Below are positions 34,698 to 43,783 of a DNA stretch of 64,000 bases, piece by piece. The stretch comes from Pseudohalioglobus lutimaris. GTDB taxonomy: Bacteria > Pseudomonadota > Gammaproteobacteria > Pseudomonadales > Halieaceae. Under the pieces are notes generated by a model that was given only the letters and a program-made list of their open reading frames with translations, was not told where the DNA came from and did not search any database. The translations under genes were made by a program, and so were the position numbers. The stretch's first letter is position 1; every line of letters begins with the position of its first letter. The DNA is taken from positions 1 to 64,000 of the forward strand of contig NZ_PKUS01000018.1 of the NCBI RefSeq assembly GCF_002866825.1, written 5' to 3'.

Positions 34698-36242
34698 TCA
34701 AAGTGGCGCGTCCGTTGCGAGCAGGTGGTTCTCGACCTGGCCGGCCCAGTTCAATATCGCGTGTTGTTCGTCCGCAGGTTTGCGCTGCCAGTTGGCCAGC
34801 GTCAGGCGCATTCTTGGGTTCTGCTCAAACTTCTCCCGGTGCCGGTCGATGAACTGCCAGTAAAGGCTGTTGTAGGGGCAGGCGTCGTTGCCGGTCAACT
34901 TTTCCGGCGTGTAACGGCAGCTATTGCAGTGATTTCCCTGGCGCTTGATGTACTTGCCACTCGCGGCGTAGGGCTTGCTGGCCATCAGACCGCCGTCGGC
35001 GTGCAGCGCCATTCCCAGGGTGTTGGGTAGCTCTACCCATTCAAAGGCGTCCACATAGACTGCCAGGTACCAGTCGCAGACTTCCTGCACGTCCAGTCCG
35101 GCGAGCAGGGCAAAATTACCGATGATCATCAGGCGCTGGATGTGGTGCGCGTAACCCAGTTCCAGAGACTGCTGTAGTGCCTTATGCAGACACTGCATGT
35201 CAGTGTCCGCGGTCCAGAACCAGGTGGGTAGGGGGGTGGTGGCCGCGAGCTCATTCAGTGTGTCGTATCCGGGCATATTCAGCCAGTAGATACCACGCAC
35301 GTATTCACGCCAGCCCAGCACCTGGCGGATAAACCCCTCCGCGGCGGACAGCCCGCAACAACCCTCGCGAAAGGCGTTCTCCACGCGCTGGCAGATGTCC
35401 AGGGGATCGAGCAGGCCGATATTGAGGTACATGGAAATCAGGCTGTGGAAGAGCCAGGGGGATTCCTCTGCCAGGGCATCCTGGTAGTGGCCGAACAGAG
35501 GCAGGCATTGGGCGATGAAATAATCCAACTGCATTAGTGCGCCGCTGGCAGTCACCGCGAAGTTGAATTGCGACAGGTCACCGGGGTTGTCCGGAAAGGC
35601 GGCCTCAACTTCCTCCAGCACGGCTTTGGTGATGGCGTCCTGCTCCACGACCGGGCGCTGCGGAATGGTGTCCTTGCCACGCCAGCCCGCACGGTTCTCC
35701 TGGTCGTAGTTCCACTTGTCGCCCTCCGGGCCGCCGCTGGCATCGAGCAGCAGGCCGTGATCACGTCGCATCTGTCGATAGAAGTGCTCCATGCGCAGTT
35801 GCTTGCGGCCGTGAGCCCAGTCCTTGAACGCGTCGATACTGCAAAGAAAGCGATCGTCTTCTATCCAATGAAAGCTGCGGCCGGACTGTTCCGCCCATGC
35901 ATCGAGGTGTTCTCGTACGCGATATTCTCCAGGCTCGCAGCAGGCGACGCTTGCCGAGGGGTGCTCTGAGCAGGCACGGTTCAGGGCCTCACCAAGCGAT
36001 GTCAGTCCCTCTCCATACTCGACGTAAACCACGTTCACGCCGGCAGCGCGAAGTTCATCGCGAAAATGGCGCATGGCGGCGAAGATCAGAGCGATTTTGT
36101 GGCGGTTGTGAGGAACGTAATTGGCTTCAGCGGCCACCTCGGCCATGACCACACTATCGGTAGCGGGATTGAGGTCGCGCAATGTGGCGAGGTTGTGGCT
36201 CAGCTGGTCGCCGAGTACCAGTACAATCTTGGTGTCATTCAT
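34698..36242 (-). CDS. phrB: FeS-type (bacterial 6-4) photolyase / cryptochrome
   Basis: 514 residues. It starts with the Rossmann-like antenna domain (KIVLVLGDQLSHNLATL) and ends with a helical FAD domain. Four cysteines (C351, C439, C442, C455; CNSC and CPYN) sit one residue after those that bind the 4Fe-4S cluster in Agrobacterium PhrB, so it belongs to the FeS-BCP group that repairs 6-4 photoproducts with light. It is the last gene of a leftward run starting at 39868. The symbol follows the characterised homologue. Confidence 0.9.
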   Translation of the reverse strand: MNDTKIVLVLGDQLSHNLATLRDLNPATDSVVMAEVAAEANYVPHNRHKIALIFAAMRHFRDELRAAGVNVVYVEYGEGLTSLGEALNRACSEHPSASVACCEPGEYRVREHLDAWAEQSGRSFHWIEDDRFLCSIDAFKDWAHGRKQLRMEHFYRQMRRDHGLLLDASGGPEGDKWNYDQENRAGWRGKDTIPQRPVVEQDAITKAVLEEVEAAFPDNPGDLSQFNFAVTASGALMQLDYFIAQCLPLFGHYQDALAEESPWLFHSLISMYLNIGLLDPLDICQRVENAFREGCCGLSAAEGFIRQVLGWREYVRGIYWLNMPGYDTLNELAATTPLPTWFWTADTDMQCLHKALQQSLELGYAHHIQRLMIIGNFALLAGLDVQEVCDWYLAVYVDAFEWVELPNTLGMALHADGGLMASKPYAASGKYIKRQGNHCNSCRYTPEKLTGNDACPYNSLYWQFIDRHREKFEQNPRMRLTLANWQRKPADEQHAILNWAGQVENHLLATDAPL

Positions 36243-36299
36243 GCGGGGTATACGCAGGCGCGGCGCAGGTGGATGAGGCGCGGAGGCAGCACCGTCGTG

Positions 36300-37676
36300 C
36301 TATGGGCGAGCCTTGAGCACCAGCGGCAGGTTGTCGACCGGCTTGGGGAAAGGGAAGTGTTGTATTTTCGTTGGGAAGCCATAGCCCGCAGGCAGTTCCA
36401 GGGTGTATTTGCGCAGTAGCGCGCTCATCACGCACTTGAACAGCATGTCGGCGAAATGCAGGCCGATGCATTTGTGTGCACCGCCACCGAAGGGGGCCCA
36501 CATGAACGCATGTTGTTTGTGTTCGTTGCGGGCAAAGCGGTCCGGGTCGAAGCTATTGGGCTCGTTCCACCAGTCCGGCATGCGATGCACGTAGGTAACG
36601 GGAATCTGTACCGGGGTGTGCGCGGCGATGGCAAAACCACCGATTTCCGTCTCGCCGACCGTCCGCCGGCTGAACGCGGGTACCGATGGGTGCAGTCGTT
36701 CGATTTCCTTGAAAGTGTGGTCCAGGGTGGGGGCGCTGGAGAGCTGTTCGTAGCTGATAGGGCCGCTGAGCCCTTCGCTGTCATCGCGCAGCCGCTGCTG
36801 CCATACCGGGTCATTGGCCAGGTAGTAGCAAGCCATGGTCAGCGCGGCAGTCGTGGTGTCGTGGGCTGCCAGTAACAGGAAAATCAGGTGTTTGGAGACC
36901 ACGTCATCAGGGAAGTATTCCCCGTCCTCGGTTTTCTCATTGCTGAAGTAGGTGGCCATGTCGCGTCCGCTCTGTCCGCGGCGCAGGGGTACCAGGTCAA
37001 GGAAGAACTGGTCCAGGTAGCGGCGACCGTCCATGCCCTTGCGATAGCTCAGCCCCAGGCCGGGCCAGTCCTTGCGCAGAATCGCCAGGGTGCCGTCGCC
37101 CATGGCCAGGAACGCGTTGTTGAGTTTATGGGTTTCATCGCCGGCCAGATCGAGCCCCAGGAAAACCTTCGCGCCGATCTCCAGCAGCAGTTCCTTGATG
37201 TTGGGATAGAAGTGAAAGTCTTTCTGTTTGCCCCATTGAGCGAGGCGCTCGTCAACGAGCGGGTTGATATCGTCAACGTAACCGCGCAGGGCGTCGGTTT
37301 TGAAAGCGCTCTGCATTATCCGCCGGTGAAATTTGTGTTCAGCGAAGTCGCGCATCAGCAGGCCGCCTTCAAAGAAGTGTTTCAGCGGTGCGTGATAGCC
37401 CATGCGCGCCGAGAACACCTTGTCGCTGTCGAGCATTAGTTGCTTGAGATAGTCGGGGCCCACCGCCATCACGTACTTCTGGAAAGTGAGGCCGATGCGG
37501 AACACGTCGCCGTAGCGTGCGCGGTAATCGGCAACCAGAGCGGAAGGGTCCTGCAGGTAGGGAACGGTGCGGCCCAGCAGTGGCCAGCCGTAATCCCCGG
37601 GGATGTGCTGCAGGTTGGTATTATCGGGAAGACTGACGTACTCGGGTTCTTCTTCGTAAAAGCCTGTGCTGCTCAT
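36300..37676 (-). CDS. Cytochrome P450
   Basis: 458 residues from the ATG preceded by GAGG at the right distance. The oxygen-activation helix reads AAHDTTTAAL, the ExxR motif is EIER, and the heme ligand is C403 in FGGGAHKCIG. It is a soluble monooxygenase needing external electron donors; no ferredoxin or reductase is adjacent. The substrate is unknown; the CYP51/CYP120-like look (N-terminal P.D.G.PLLGRT) would suit a sterol or terpenoid. The neighbouring reductase-like genes, read in the same direction, may act in the same pathway. Confidence 0.93.
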   Translation of the reverse strand: MSSTGFYEEEPEYVSLPDNTNLQHIPGDYGWPLLGRTVPYLQDPSALVADYRARYGDVFRIGLTFQKYVMAVGPDYLKQLMLDSDKVFSARMGYHAPLKHFFEGGLLMRDFAEHKFHRRIMQSAFKTDALRGYVDDINPLVDERLAQWGKQKDFHFYPNIKELLLEIGAKVFLGLDLAGDETHKLNNAFLAMGDGTLAILRKDWPGLGLSYRKGMDGRRYLDQFFLDLVPLRRGQSGRDMATYFSNEKTEDGEYFPDDVVSKHLIFLLLAAHDTTTAALTMACYYLANDPVWQQRLRDDSEGLSGPISYEQLSSAPTLDHTFKEIERLHPSVPAFSRRTVGETEIGGFAIAAHTPVQIPVTYVHRMPDWWNEPNSFDPDRFARNEHKQHAFMWAPFGGGAHKCIGLHFADMLFKCVMSALLRKYTLELPAGYGFPTKIQHFPFPKPVDNLPLVLKARP

Positions 37677-37719
37677 GACTGCCTCGGTTACCGTGTTCTT
37701 GTCGCGTCGATTTACTGTA

Positions 37720-38325
37720 TCAGGACAACGCCATCCAGCACAGCACGCCGGCAATGGCGCTGCCGGCGGTCGCTTTCCCCAGTGCGGAGGGTGAGAGTTT
37801 GGCCAGTTCCATCAGCGGCTCACCGCTCTTGCGTGTGCGTAGTAGAACTGGCCATTCGATGAGCGCGCCAAGCACGAAGCCGGTGACGGCACCGGCAATC
37901 AGCGCCACTCGCCCCGGGTTGTCCGCTGAGATGGCCATGGACAGGGCGGTCACACCCAGTGCACCGCCCACGCTGCCGGCAATGCTCATCACATAAAACT
38001 GCTGCAGCGAGTTCTTGTCGAATTGCCAATTGAAGACGAACAGGCCCGGCCGGGCAGCGATCGTGTATTGACCAGAGGACAGTTTAGCACCCAGGTAATG
38101 AAACCATTCGTGTACCAGGTTCACGGTGACGAAGCCGGCGGTGACACCGGCGAGGATGCTGATAAATGAGGCCAGTGGCAGCCCGGTGAGCACCGCCCAA
38201 CTGTCGGTGGCCGCAAACATGCTGAAACTGAGCAGCCAGACACCAAGATGGATAACAGCCTGCTTGCCCAGCATAAAGCCGGGCTGCCCAGCCAGGGCGG
38301 CAAATTCTTCCTGGGGGTTACTCAT
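37720..38325 (-). CDS. Membrane protein with HEWFH motif
   Basis: 201 residues with about five membrane helices. The sequence NLVHEWFHYLGAKLS (about 68-82) contains HEXXH at the edge of a helix, as in membrane-embedded zinc peptidases, but a second ligand motif such as the LDG of site-2 proteases is not evident. It could be a peptidase-like protein or a non-enzymatic relative. It overlaps the upstream gene by 8 bases and lies 43 bases before the P450 start, so all three are likely one operon. Confidence 0.7.
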   Translation of the reverse strand: MSNPQEEFAALAGQPGFMLGKQAVIHLGVWLLSFSMFAATDSWAVLTGLPLASFISILAGVTAGFVTVNLVHEWFHYLGAKLSSGQYTIAARPGLFVFNWQFDKNSLQQFYVMSIAGSVGGALGVTALSMAISADNPGRVALIAGAVTGFVLGALIEWPVLLRTRKSGEPLMELAKLSPSALGKATAGSAIAGVLCWMALS

Positions 38326-39403
38326 CAGTATTTGCTCCGAGCTGTGCGGCGCCGGTGATACGCGGCAGGTCCAGCACTGTCAGTACGCCCGGCGATGCCT
38401 CACACACCGCGGGTATCGCGTTGACCAGCCAGGCCGCCGCAGAAGAATTGCCACCACCCGCCATGCCCGGCTCGACCGGATCGTGCCCGTGAACGGTGAC
38501 GTCCAGCGTCGGGCTGCCAGAAATAATCACCTGGTGACAGCCCCCGCCCCCGGGCGGGTAGGGCCAGTCGGGTGCGCAGTCGTCGTCGATGCGGGTAATG
38601 TGTTCCAGCGCATACAGCGGCTGGTCCTGGTGATATCCGCGCAGCTCAAAGCGAAACGCGCCCTGTGTGCCCTTTTCGAATATACCCATGCCCGGCACCT
38701 CTATGGTCTTTTCCAGCGGGCGGCGCTCTACGCTGATCTCGCAGCGCTCCACTGGTTTGCCCAGTGCTCGCCCCACCAGTTTAACCATGGGTGACCACAC
38801 CATGTCGATAGCGAAGTCATGGAGCATCATGGGCAGTTCATCCATGGGGGTGCCAAAGCCAATTACCTCACGCACAACCTTGGGCTGGTCATACAGCGCG
38901 TAGTTAAAAATTTCTCGTGTGCGAATTTCAGTGATGTTGGCGCTGGCGCCACTGAGCACGGCAGGTAGCATGTCCATCACCCAGCCCGGGTCTATGCCGG
39001 AGACAAAGAGCGATGCGCCGGAACGTTCGCAGGCCGCCCTGACAGGGGCCAGGGCTTCCTCGGGGGAAGACTGTGGATCAAGGTAGAGATAAAAGCCCGG
39101 AGCAACGACGTTGATACCGGCGTCGAGGCAGGCAATTAGTTCGCCAATAGCCTCTTCCATGCGGGTATCGGCGGTAGCACTGTACACAAGCGCATCGGCG
39201 CCCGTTTGCAGCGCCGCCTGCCAGTCGGAGACGGCTGCTACCCCACAGGGCTCTATGCCCGCCAATTCGCCTGCGTCCTGTCCTACCTTTCCCGGGTTGG
39301 ATACGATAACGGCGTGAAGACTGAGCTCAGCATGGCTGAGTACGGCGCGTATCGCGGGACGCCCCACATTACCGGTACCCCAGACGATGACCTTCTTTTG
39401 CAT
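38318..39403 (-). CDS. Dihydrodipicolinate-reductase-like NAD(P)-dependent dehydrogenase
   Basis: 361 residues. The N-terminal Rossmann motif is VIVWGTGNVGRPAIRA. The protein belongs to the large DapB-like group that includes 2,4-diaminopentanoate dehydrogenase and uncharacterised enzymes of mycobacteria and marine bacteria. It is longer than true DapB (about 270) and lacks its lysine-pathway neighbours, so a role in lysine synthesis is unlikely. A catabolic or terpenoid/steroid role with the adjacent P450 is possible. It has a Gly/Pro-rich loop at 285-295. Confidence 0.75.
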   Translation of the reverse strand: MQKKVIVWGTGNVGRPAIRAVLSHAELSLHAVIVSNPGKVGQDAGELAGIEPCGVAAVSDWQAALQTGADALVYSATADTRMEEAIGELIACLDAGINVVAPGFYLYLDPQSSPEEALAPVRAACERSGASLFVSGIDPGWVMDMLPAVLSGASANITEIRTREIFNYALYDQPKVVREVIGFGTPMDELPMMLHDFAIDMVWSPMVKLVGRALGKPVERCEISVERRPLEKTIEVPGMGIFEKGTQGAFRFELRGYHQDQPLYALEHITRIDDDCAPDWPYPPGGGGCHQVIISGSPTLDVTVHGHDPVEPGMAGGGNSSAAAWLVNAIPAVCEASPGVLTVLDLPRITGAAQLGANTDE

Positions 39404-39427
39404 GGCGTGTTCTCACTGTTGTTTTGC

Positions 39428-39868
39428 TTATTGTGTTTTGTCTACTGTGTCTTTAGCAAGGCAAATGACCAGCCCCTTGCTGTCATGGCATTCAGGCAGC
39501 CGGTCAGTGGTCTCAACAGAACTGGCAACTGTTGCGGGCTCGCGGGTGTGTCCGCAGTAATAACCTGCGCTTTGGCGGCGTAGGCGCGCCCCCCCCATAA
39601 AATACTCCACATCGGGTTTTCGCTGCAGGTTGCGCACCCAGAAAGACCGCTTGCCTCTGCCGGTGCTGATCAAGACATGTGACCCCAGGTGCTGGCAAAA
39701 CAGCGGCGTGCGCCGGGCCTGGCCACTGACGTAGCCGGTGCTCTCGAGCACGATGAGGGTTGTGGGCAACAGGCGTGACGACAGCACGCCACGGCGCACG
39801 GCCGGCTCAACCACGGCGTTGAGGGCACGGAAGAAACGTTGTTCCAGTTTGATTTGCACAGAGGCCAT
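39428..39868 (-). CDS. F420-type nitroreductase/quinone reductase-like protein, C-terminus shifted at a G8 run
   Basis: 146 residues. The first about 95 follow the deazaflavin-dependent nitroreductase family (LIVLESTGYVSGQARRTPLF, VLISTGRGKRSFWVRNL, PDVEYFMGG). A run of eight G on the coding strand (39589-39596) follows. In the present frame the tail is unnatural (CGHTREPATVASS). One base fewer gives RAYAAKAQVITADTPASPQQ and then a helix, ending at a stop at 39442, which fits the family better. So a frameshift mutation, a sequence error or slippage is likely. It is the first gene of the leftward P450 run. Confidence 0.7.
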   Translation of the reverse strand: MASVQIKLEQRFFRALNAVVEPAVRRGVLSSRLLPTTLIVLESTGYVSGQARRTPLFCQHLGSHVLISTGRGKRSFWVRNLQRKPDVEYFMGGARLRRQSAGYYCGHTREPATVASSVETTDRLPECHDSKGLVICLAKDTVDKTQ

Positions 39869-39878
39869 TCTTTCTTCT

Positions 39879-40118
39879 CTAGAGGATCAGCGTGCCGTCC
39901 AGGTCGGCGGCAGCTGGTTGTTCAGCTTTGTCCAACGTCTCCAGTTCGAAGCAATGGAAGTGTCGGGGTTCTTCGCTGCCATAGCTATAGATAACGGCAA
40001 CGCGGGTATCTGTGCAGGCAGAGACAAATCGTGCTTGTGCGCTGTTTTTGCCACTCAGGTAGCCAATAGCGGCTCCAGCCATCAGCGCCAGCGAGGTCAT
40101 CAGCAGATAGACTTTCAT
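39879..40118 (-). CDS. Small membrane-anchored protein
   Basis: 79 residues starting MKVYLLMTSLALMAGAAIGYLSG, an N-terminal membrane anchor or uncleaved signal. The soluble part is short with two cysteines (SACTDTRVAVIYSYG and HFHCFELETL) that could form a disulfide in the periplasm. The ATG at 40116-40118 is chosen because the longer frame runs antisense into the pterin dehydratase gene. No family is recognised. Confidence 0.55.
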   Translation of the reverse strand: MKVYLLMTSLALMAGAAIGYLSGKNSAQARFVSACTDTRVAVIYSYGSEEPRHFHCFELETLDKAEQPAAADLDGTLIL

Positions 40119-40296
40119 GGTCTGTTCCGGGGTTGAAGCTCTGGGAGATATACGCAGGACAGCTGGCTTCCGTTCACTTTGCGTCATGCAGCGGTTACCG
40201 GCTGGCATCTTCGGTGCCTGCAGCCTGGCGGGTCTGCTGGATATCGCTGTGAACAAAGGTAGACCATCTATACTTACCGCTTTTAGGAGGGTAACC

Positions 40297-40584
40297 ATGC
40301 CGGTAACGCGACTCACTGAAGACGAGATTGGGCTGCAGTTGGAGGCCTTCTCCAACTGGGACCTGCGTGACGGCAAACTGTGCCGCTCACTGCAGTTTAC
40401 GGACTTCAGCGCGGCCTTTGCCTTCATGACCCGTGTCGCGCAGGCAGCGGAGCAACTGAATCATCACCCGGAATGGAGCAATGTCTGGAATCGCGTTGAA
40501 ATCGCGCTGACCACGCACGATGCAGGCGGGATCAGTGAGCTCGACTTTGCCCTGGCGGGGCGCATCGAGGCCCTGTTGCACTGA
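40297..40584 (+). CDS. phhB: 4a-hydroxytetrahydrobiopterin dehydratase (pterin carbinolamine dehydratase)
   Basis: 95 residues. It has the family signature NHHPEWSNVWNRVEIALTTHD, with the catalytic His pair in HHPE. It recycles the pterin cofactor of aromatic hydroxylases by dehydrating the 4a-carbinolamine; related proteins also help molybdopterin-type pathways. AGGAGG lies 6 bases before the ATG, which sets the start at 40297 against a longer open frame. No phenylalanine hydroxylase is near. It faces rightward, toward the convergent MOSC gene. Confidence 0.9.
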   Translation: MPVTRLTEDEIGLQLEAFSNWDLRDGKLCRSLQFTDFSAAFAFMTRVAQAAEQLNHHPEWSNVWNRVEIALTTHDAGGISELDFALAGRIEALLH

Positions 40585-40600
40585 CTGCTGTGTCGGTGCC

Positions 40601-41119
40601 TCAGTTGTCGAACAGCTCCATATTCTGGCCTTCGACCAGCAGGCGGTCACCGACGCCGACCTTACCGCTCTCCAGGATGCGGCAGCAGAGGCCACCATGT
40701 CCCAACATGGCAGCGACACCGCCTTTCCCCAGCGCCTGCTCCATCCTTGAGCAGGGGTGGCACAGTGCGCCGGCCTCGAAAAGGGCCTCACCGATGCGGA
40801 AACGTTGATATCGAAGTGCATTGAGGTTGACGCCGGACACCACCAGGTTGCGGCGCAGGATTGCCGGGTCGATGTGCTTCGCGCCGGTGAAGTGGGCGAT
40901 CTGCGCGATGAACTCACGTGATATCAGCGTGACCTGGCGGCCTGAGCCGGGCGTTTTCTCGCTGCGATGATCACCGGCCAGCCCCAGACCGGCGAGAGCA
41001 TTCACGCATGCCAGCTCCCGCATGGGGCTGCGTCGTGCGGGCCTGACGCCTATCCACTCCAGGGTGCCGGCGGGCAGATCCCTGGCGAATCGATCAATCG
41101 GATTATTACGTTTACGCAT
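40601..41119 (-). CDS. MOSC-domain protein
   Basis: 172 residues. It follows the stand-alone MOSC pattern: LEWIGVRPARRSPM, GLAGDH, RQVTLIS, then RRNLVVSGVNLNALRYQRFRIGEALFE and the conserved cysteine in GALCHPCSRME. MOSC proteins handle molybdenum-bound sulfur or use molybdenum cofactor for reduction of N-hydroxylated compounds. It converges with the pterin dehydratase gene. Confidence 0.88.
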   Translation of the reverse strand: MRKRNNPIDRFARDLPAGTLEWIGVRPARRSPMRELACVNALAGLGLAGDHRSEKTPGSGRQVTLISREFIAQIAHFTGAKHIDPAILRRNLVVSGVNLNALRYQRFRIGEALFEAGALCHPCSRMEQALGKGGVAAMLGHGGLCCRILESGKVGVGDRLLVEGQNMELFDN

Positions 41120-41299
41120 GGGTCACCCGCGATTACGGTGCTTTGTGTTCATTGTTACATGGCTTGCTGCGACTTCGCCTGCGCCCTACACTTGCGCTAC
41201 CAGCCGCAGTAGACACGACGCGATGGCCGACAATCAAATCAGCGCTTTTCCTGTGCTCGTCACAGAACGGCTCGCCTTTATTGCAGGGGCAGAGCGGGA

Positions 41300-41929
41300 G
41301 TGACACAGCTATCCCTTTATCCTGACGCTGGAGTGGAGGCGCTCTCCCTGCCCGGCGCCGATCTCACCTTACTGCGGCGACCTGACCTGGGGGTGTCCGC
41401 TTCCGAGCTGTTGGCCGGCTTGCTGGCTGATACCCCATGGCGCCAGGAAACCATCACCCTGTTTGGTAAAACGCATCTGCAGCCACGCCTGCTGGCCTGG
41501 TATGGCGAAGCGGATGCGCAATACCGCTATTCGGGCAAGACTTACCAGCCGTTGCCCTTTACCAAACGCCTGGAAACCCTGCGTAAGCGGATGGCGTCCC
41601 TGGCCGGCGCCCCGTTCAACAGTGTGCTGCTGAACTACTACCGCAACCAGCGCGACTCCATGGGCCTGCATGCCGATGATGAGCCCGAATTGGGGCGGGA
41701 ACCGGTTATTGCATCGCTCAGTCTTGGGGAGGAGCGGGTGCTGTATTTTCGACCCAAGCATGACCGCGAGCTGGGGGCGCTGGACCTCACCTTGCCCAGC
41801 GGTAGTGTGCTGCTGATGCGCGGTGCGACACAGGATAATTGGAAGCACGGTGTACGCAAGCTGACCCGCTCCTGTGGGCCGCGACTGAACCTCACCTTTC
41901 GCTACGTTCAGGCCAGGCCAGGGCACTAG
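41300..41929 (+). CDS. AlkB-type 2-oxoglutarate/iron(II) dioxygenase
   Basis: 209 residues. The iron ligands are H124 and D126 (GLHADDE) and H183 (WKHGVRK); the 2-oxoglutarate arginine is in the RLNLTFR stretch (R195 or R201). The NSVLLNYYRNQRDSMG segment is typical of the ALKBH2/3-like bacterial group, which removes alkyl groups from DNA or RNA bases by oxidation. The start is GTG. Its stop overlaps the Nei gene stop (CTAG) tail to tail, so two base-repair genes are paired convergently. Confidence 0.92.
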   Translation: MTQLSLYPDAGVEALSLPGADLTLLRRPDLGVSASELLAGLLADTPWRQETITLFGKTHLQPRLLAWYGEADAQYRYSGKTYQPLPFTKRLETLRKRMASLAGAPFNSVLLNYYRNQRDSMGLHADDEPELGREPVIASLSLGEERVLYFRPKHDRELGALDLTLPSGSVLLMRGATQDNWKHGVRKLTRSCGPRLNLTFRYVQARPGH

Positions 41930-42747
41930 GCGTTCTGGCAGACCGAGCAGTAGTACAAACCCCTGCTATTGGCCTCACTGCGCCGGATGATCCCCCCACA
42001 GTGGTAGCAGGGCTGGTCGGTACGACCATAGGCATAGAATCGGCGCTGTTCCCGCTTCAGCGATGTCCTGGCCAGCCGCTTTGCCAGCCGGGGATTGAGG
42101 GTAATGCCGCCGGTGTCGTAACTGCGACGACTGATGGTCAGGGTGCTGCGGGCCAGTCTGCCCAGTTCGCCACGGGTCAACTGTGCGGGTTTGCATCGGG
42201 GGTCAATGCGAGCGTCATGCAGAATTTCTGAGCGCAGGTAATTGCCGTTGCCCGCCAGGAAGGCCTGGTCAAGATAGAGAGCGGCGAGTTCGCGGCGACT
42301 GAAGCGCGGCGACTGCAGGCGCTCCATTACCTCGCGCCAGATTAGTGCGGTATTCATAATATCGGGGCCGATCTTCGCCAGAAAGGGGTGTTGGGACAAC
42401 TCGCCAGTGGGCATCACGCTGATGTCGGAGGCGCTGTAGAGAATGGCGCTGTGGCTCGCGGTTTGCAATAACACGCGCATAGAGCGAGTGGTTTTCGGCA
42501 GTTTATGGCCGTCTACCACTCGCCACAATCCGTAGAGTTGATTGTGGGAATACATGCTGTAGCCGTGGTCGAAGTGCGTCAGCATGGCCTTGCCCCGCGT
42601 CTCTACGTCAACGACCCGGTGGCCGCGCAAAAGTTTGGCATAGCGCCGCAGCCTGGGCAGGCCAAAGCGTACCTGGGTGATATCTTCATCCACCAGTACT
42701 TCGGCTATCTGGTCGGCCGCGCGCCTGATTTCTGGTCCTTCCGGCAT
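41926..42747 (-). CDS. nei: Endonuclease VIII-like DNA glycosylase (Fpg/Nei family)
   Basis: 273 residues. After Met is removed, the N-terminal PEGPEIR gives the catalytic proline and glutamate. The family lysine is in RGKAML. The helix-two-turn-helix (FLAGNGNYLRSEIL) and a C-terminal zinc finger CYHCGG...YYCSVCQ complete the enzyme, which removes oxidised pyrimidines and nicks the abasic site. The Nei (not MutM) assignment rests on PEGPEI and the ISVMPTGEL region; it is likely but not certain. Confidence 0.9.
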   Translation of the reverse strand: MPEGPEIRRAADQIAEVLVDEDITQVRFGLPRLRRYAKLLRGHRVVDVETRGKAMLTHFDHGYSMYSHNQLYGLWRVVDGHKLPKTTRSMRVLLQTASHSAILYSASDISVMPTGELSQHPFLAKIGPDIMNTALIWREVMERLQSPRFSRRELAALYLDQAFLAGNGNYLRSEILHDARIDPRCKPAQLTRGELGRLARSTLTISRRSYDTGGITLNPRLAKRLARTSLKREQRRFYAYGRTDQPCYHCGGIIRRSEANSRGLYYCSVCQNA

Positions 42748-42886
42748 GGTCTGGATTCCCGCTGTGATTGTGTCTTGATACGTGGCTGCGGGCGGATCCG
42801 CTCACTGCCAGCCTGTCTGGCCAGGTTGACCGCGTGTACCGCGCATGGACTACACTGGCGCATTAAGCAACAGGAGTAAACAGACG

Positions 42887-43783
42887 GTGCGTATAGAAGA
42901 CTGGGAGGCGCGCGGCAAGCGTGCAACGCTATGCGGTCACGATATTTTCTTCATCGACGAACCCGCCCGGGGGGACTCGTGGGGCACGATATTACTGATT
43001 CACGGTTTTCCGTCGGCCAGCTGGGACTGGTGGAAGATCTGGCCCAATCTCAATCGTCACTACCGCCTGGTGGCCATGGATATGTTGGGCTTCGGATTCA
43101 GTGCCAAACCCAGCCCTCACGACTATCGCATCATGGAGCAGGCCGATATCTGCGAGGCTCTCGTTGGACATCTTGAGCTTGACGAATTTCACGTGCTGGC
43201 CCATGACTACGGCGATACGGTGGCACAGGAAATGCTTGCCCGCCAGAATGCGGGCGCGGGTATAGGCCGCTGGCGCTCCTGCCTGTTTCTCAACGGAGGG
43301 CTCTTTCCGGAAACACACCAGGCATTGCTGGTGCAGCGACTGTTGCTCGGGCCGCTGGGCTTTCTCGTCCGTCACGCATTCAGTCGTGCGAGCATGCGCA
43401 AGTCTTTCGACCGTGTCTTTGGCCCGGATACGCCGGCCAGCGATGAAGAGATGGATGCCCTGTGGCAGTTGTTCACATTGAATGACGGGCAGCGCAACCT
43501 GCACCGACTGATCCATTATATGAGTGACCGGCGCAGCAACAGGCAGCGCTGGCTGGATGCCCTTTGTGAAGCCTGTTGTCCGATTGGCCTGATCAACGGC
43601 AGCGTCGACCCGGTGTCAGGCGAACATATGGTCCAACGGTTCGAGCAACTGGTGGGGCGGGAGCATTTCATTAGCCGCCTGCCCAACATCGGCCACTACC
43701 CGCAGCTGGAGGCGCCCGACGATGTTCTGGCCGCCTACCGAGGGTTTCTGGTGAGCAGTGGGGAGCCCACCGAGCCAGCGTAA
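42887..43783 (+). CDS. Alpha/beta hydrolase of haloalkane dehalogenase / epoxide hydrolase type
   Basis: 298 residues from a GTG with AGGAG about 10 bases upstream; an ATG 42 bases earlier has no such site. The oxyanion region is HGFPSASWDWW, the nucleophile is Asp in AHDYGDT (H-D-x-G-D, typical of dehalogenases and epoxide hydrolases), and the base is His in NIGHYPQLE. The cap domain (about 140-220) is helical. The substrate is unknown. The gap 43784-43999 holds no gene. Confidence 0.88.
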   Translation: MRIEDWEARGKRATLCGHDIFFIDEPARGDSWGTILLIHGFPSASWDWWKIWPNLNRHYRLVAMDMLGFGFSAKPSPHDYRIMEQADICEALVGHLELDEFHVLAHDYGDTVAQEMLARQNAGAGIGRWRSCLFLNGGLFPETHQALLVQRLLLGPLGFLVRHAFSRASMRKSFDRVFGPDTPASDEEMDALWQLFTLNDGQRNLHRLIHYMSDRRSNRQRWLDALCEACCPIGLINGSVDPVSGEHMVQRFEQLVGREHFISRLPNIGHYPQLEAPDDVLAAYRGFLVSSGEPTEPA

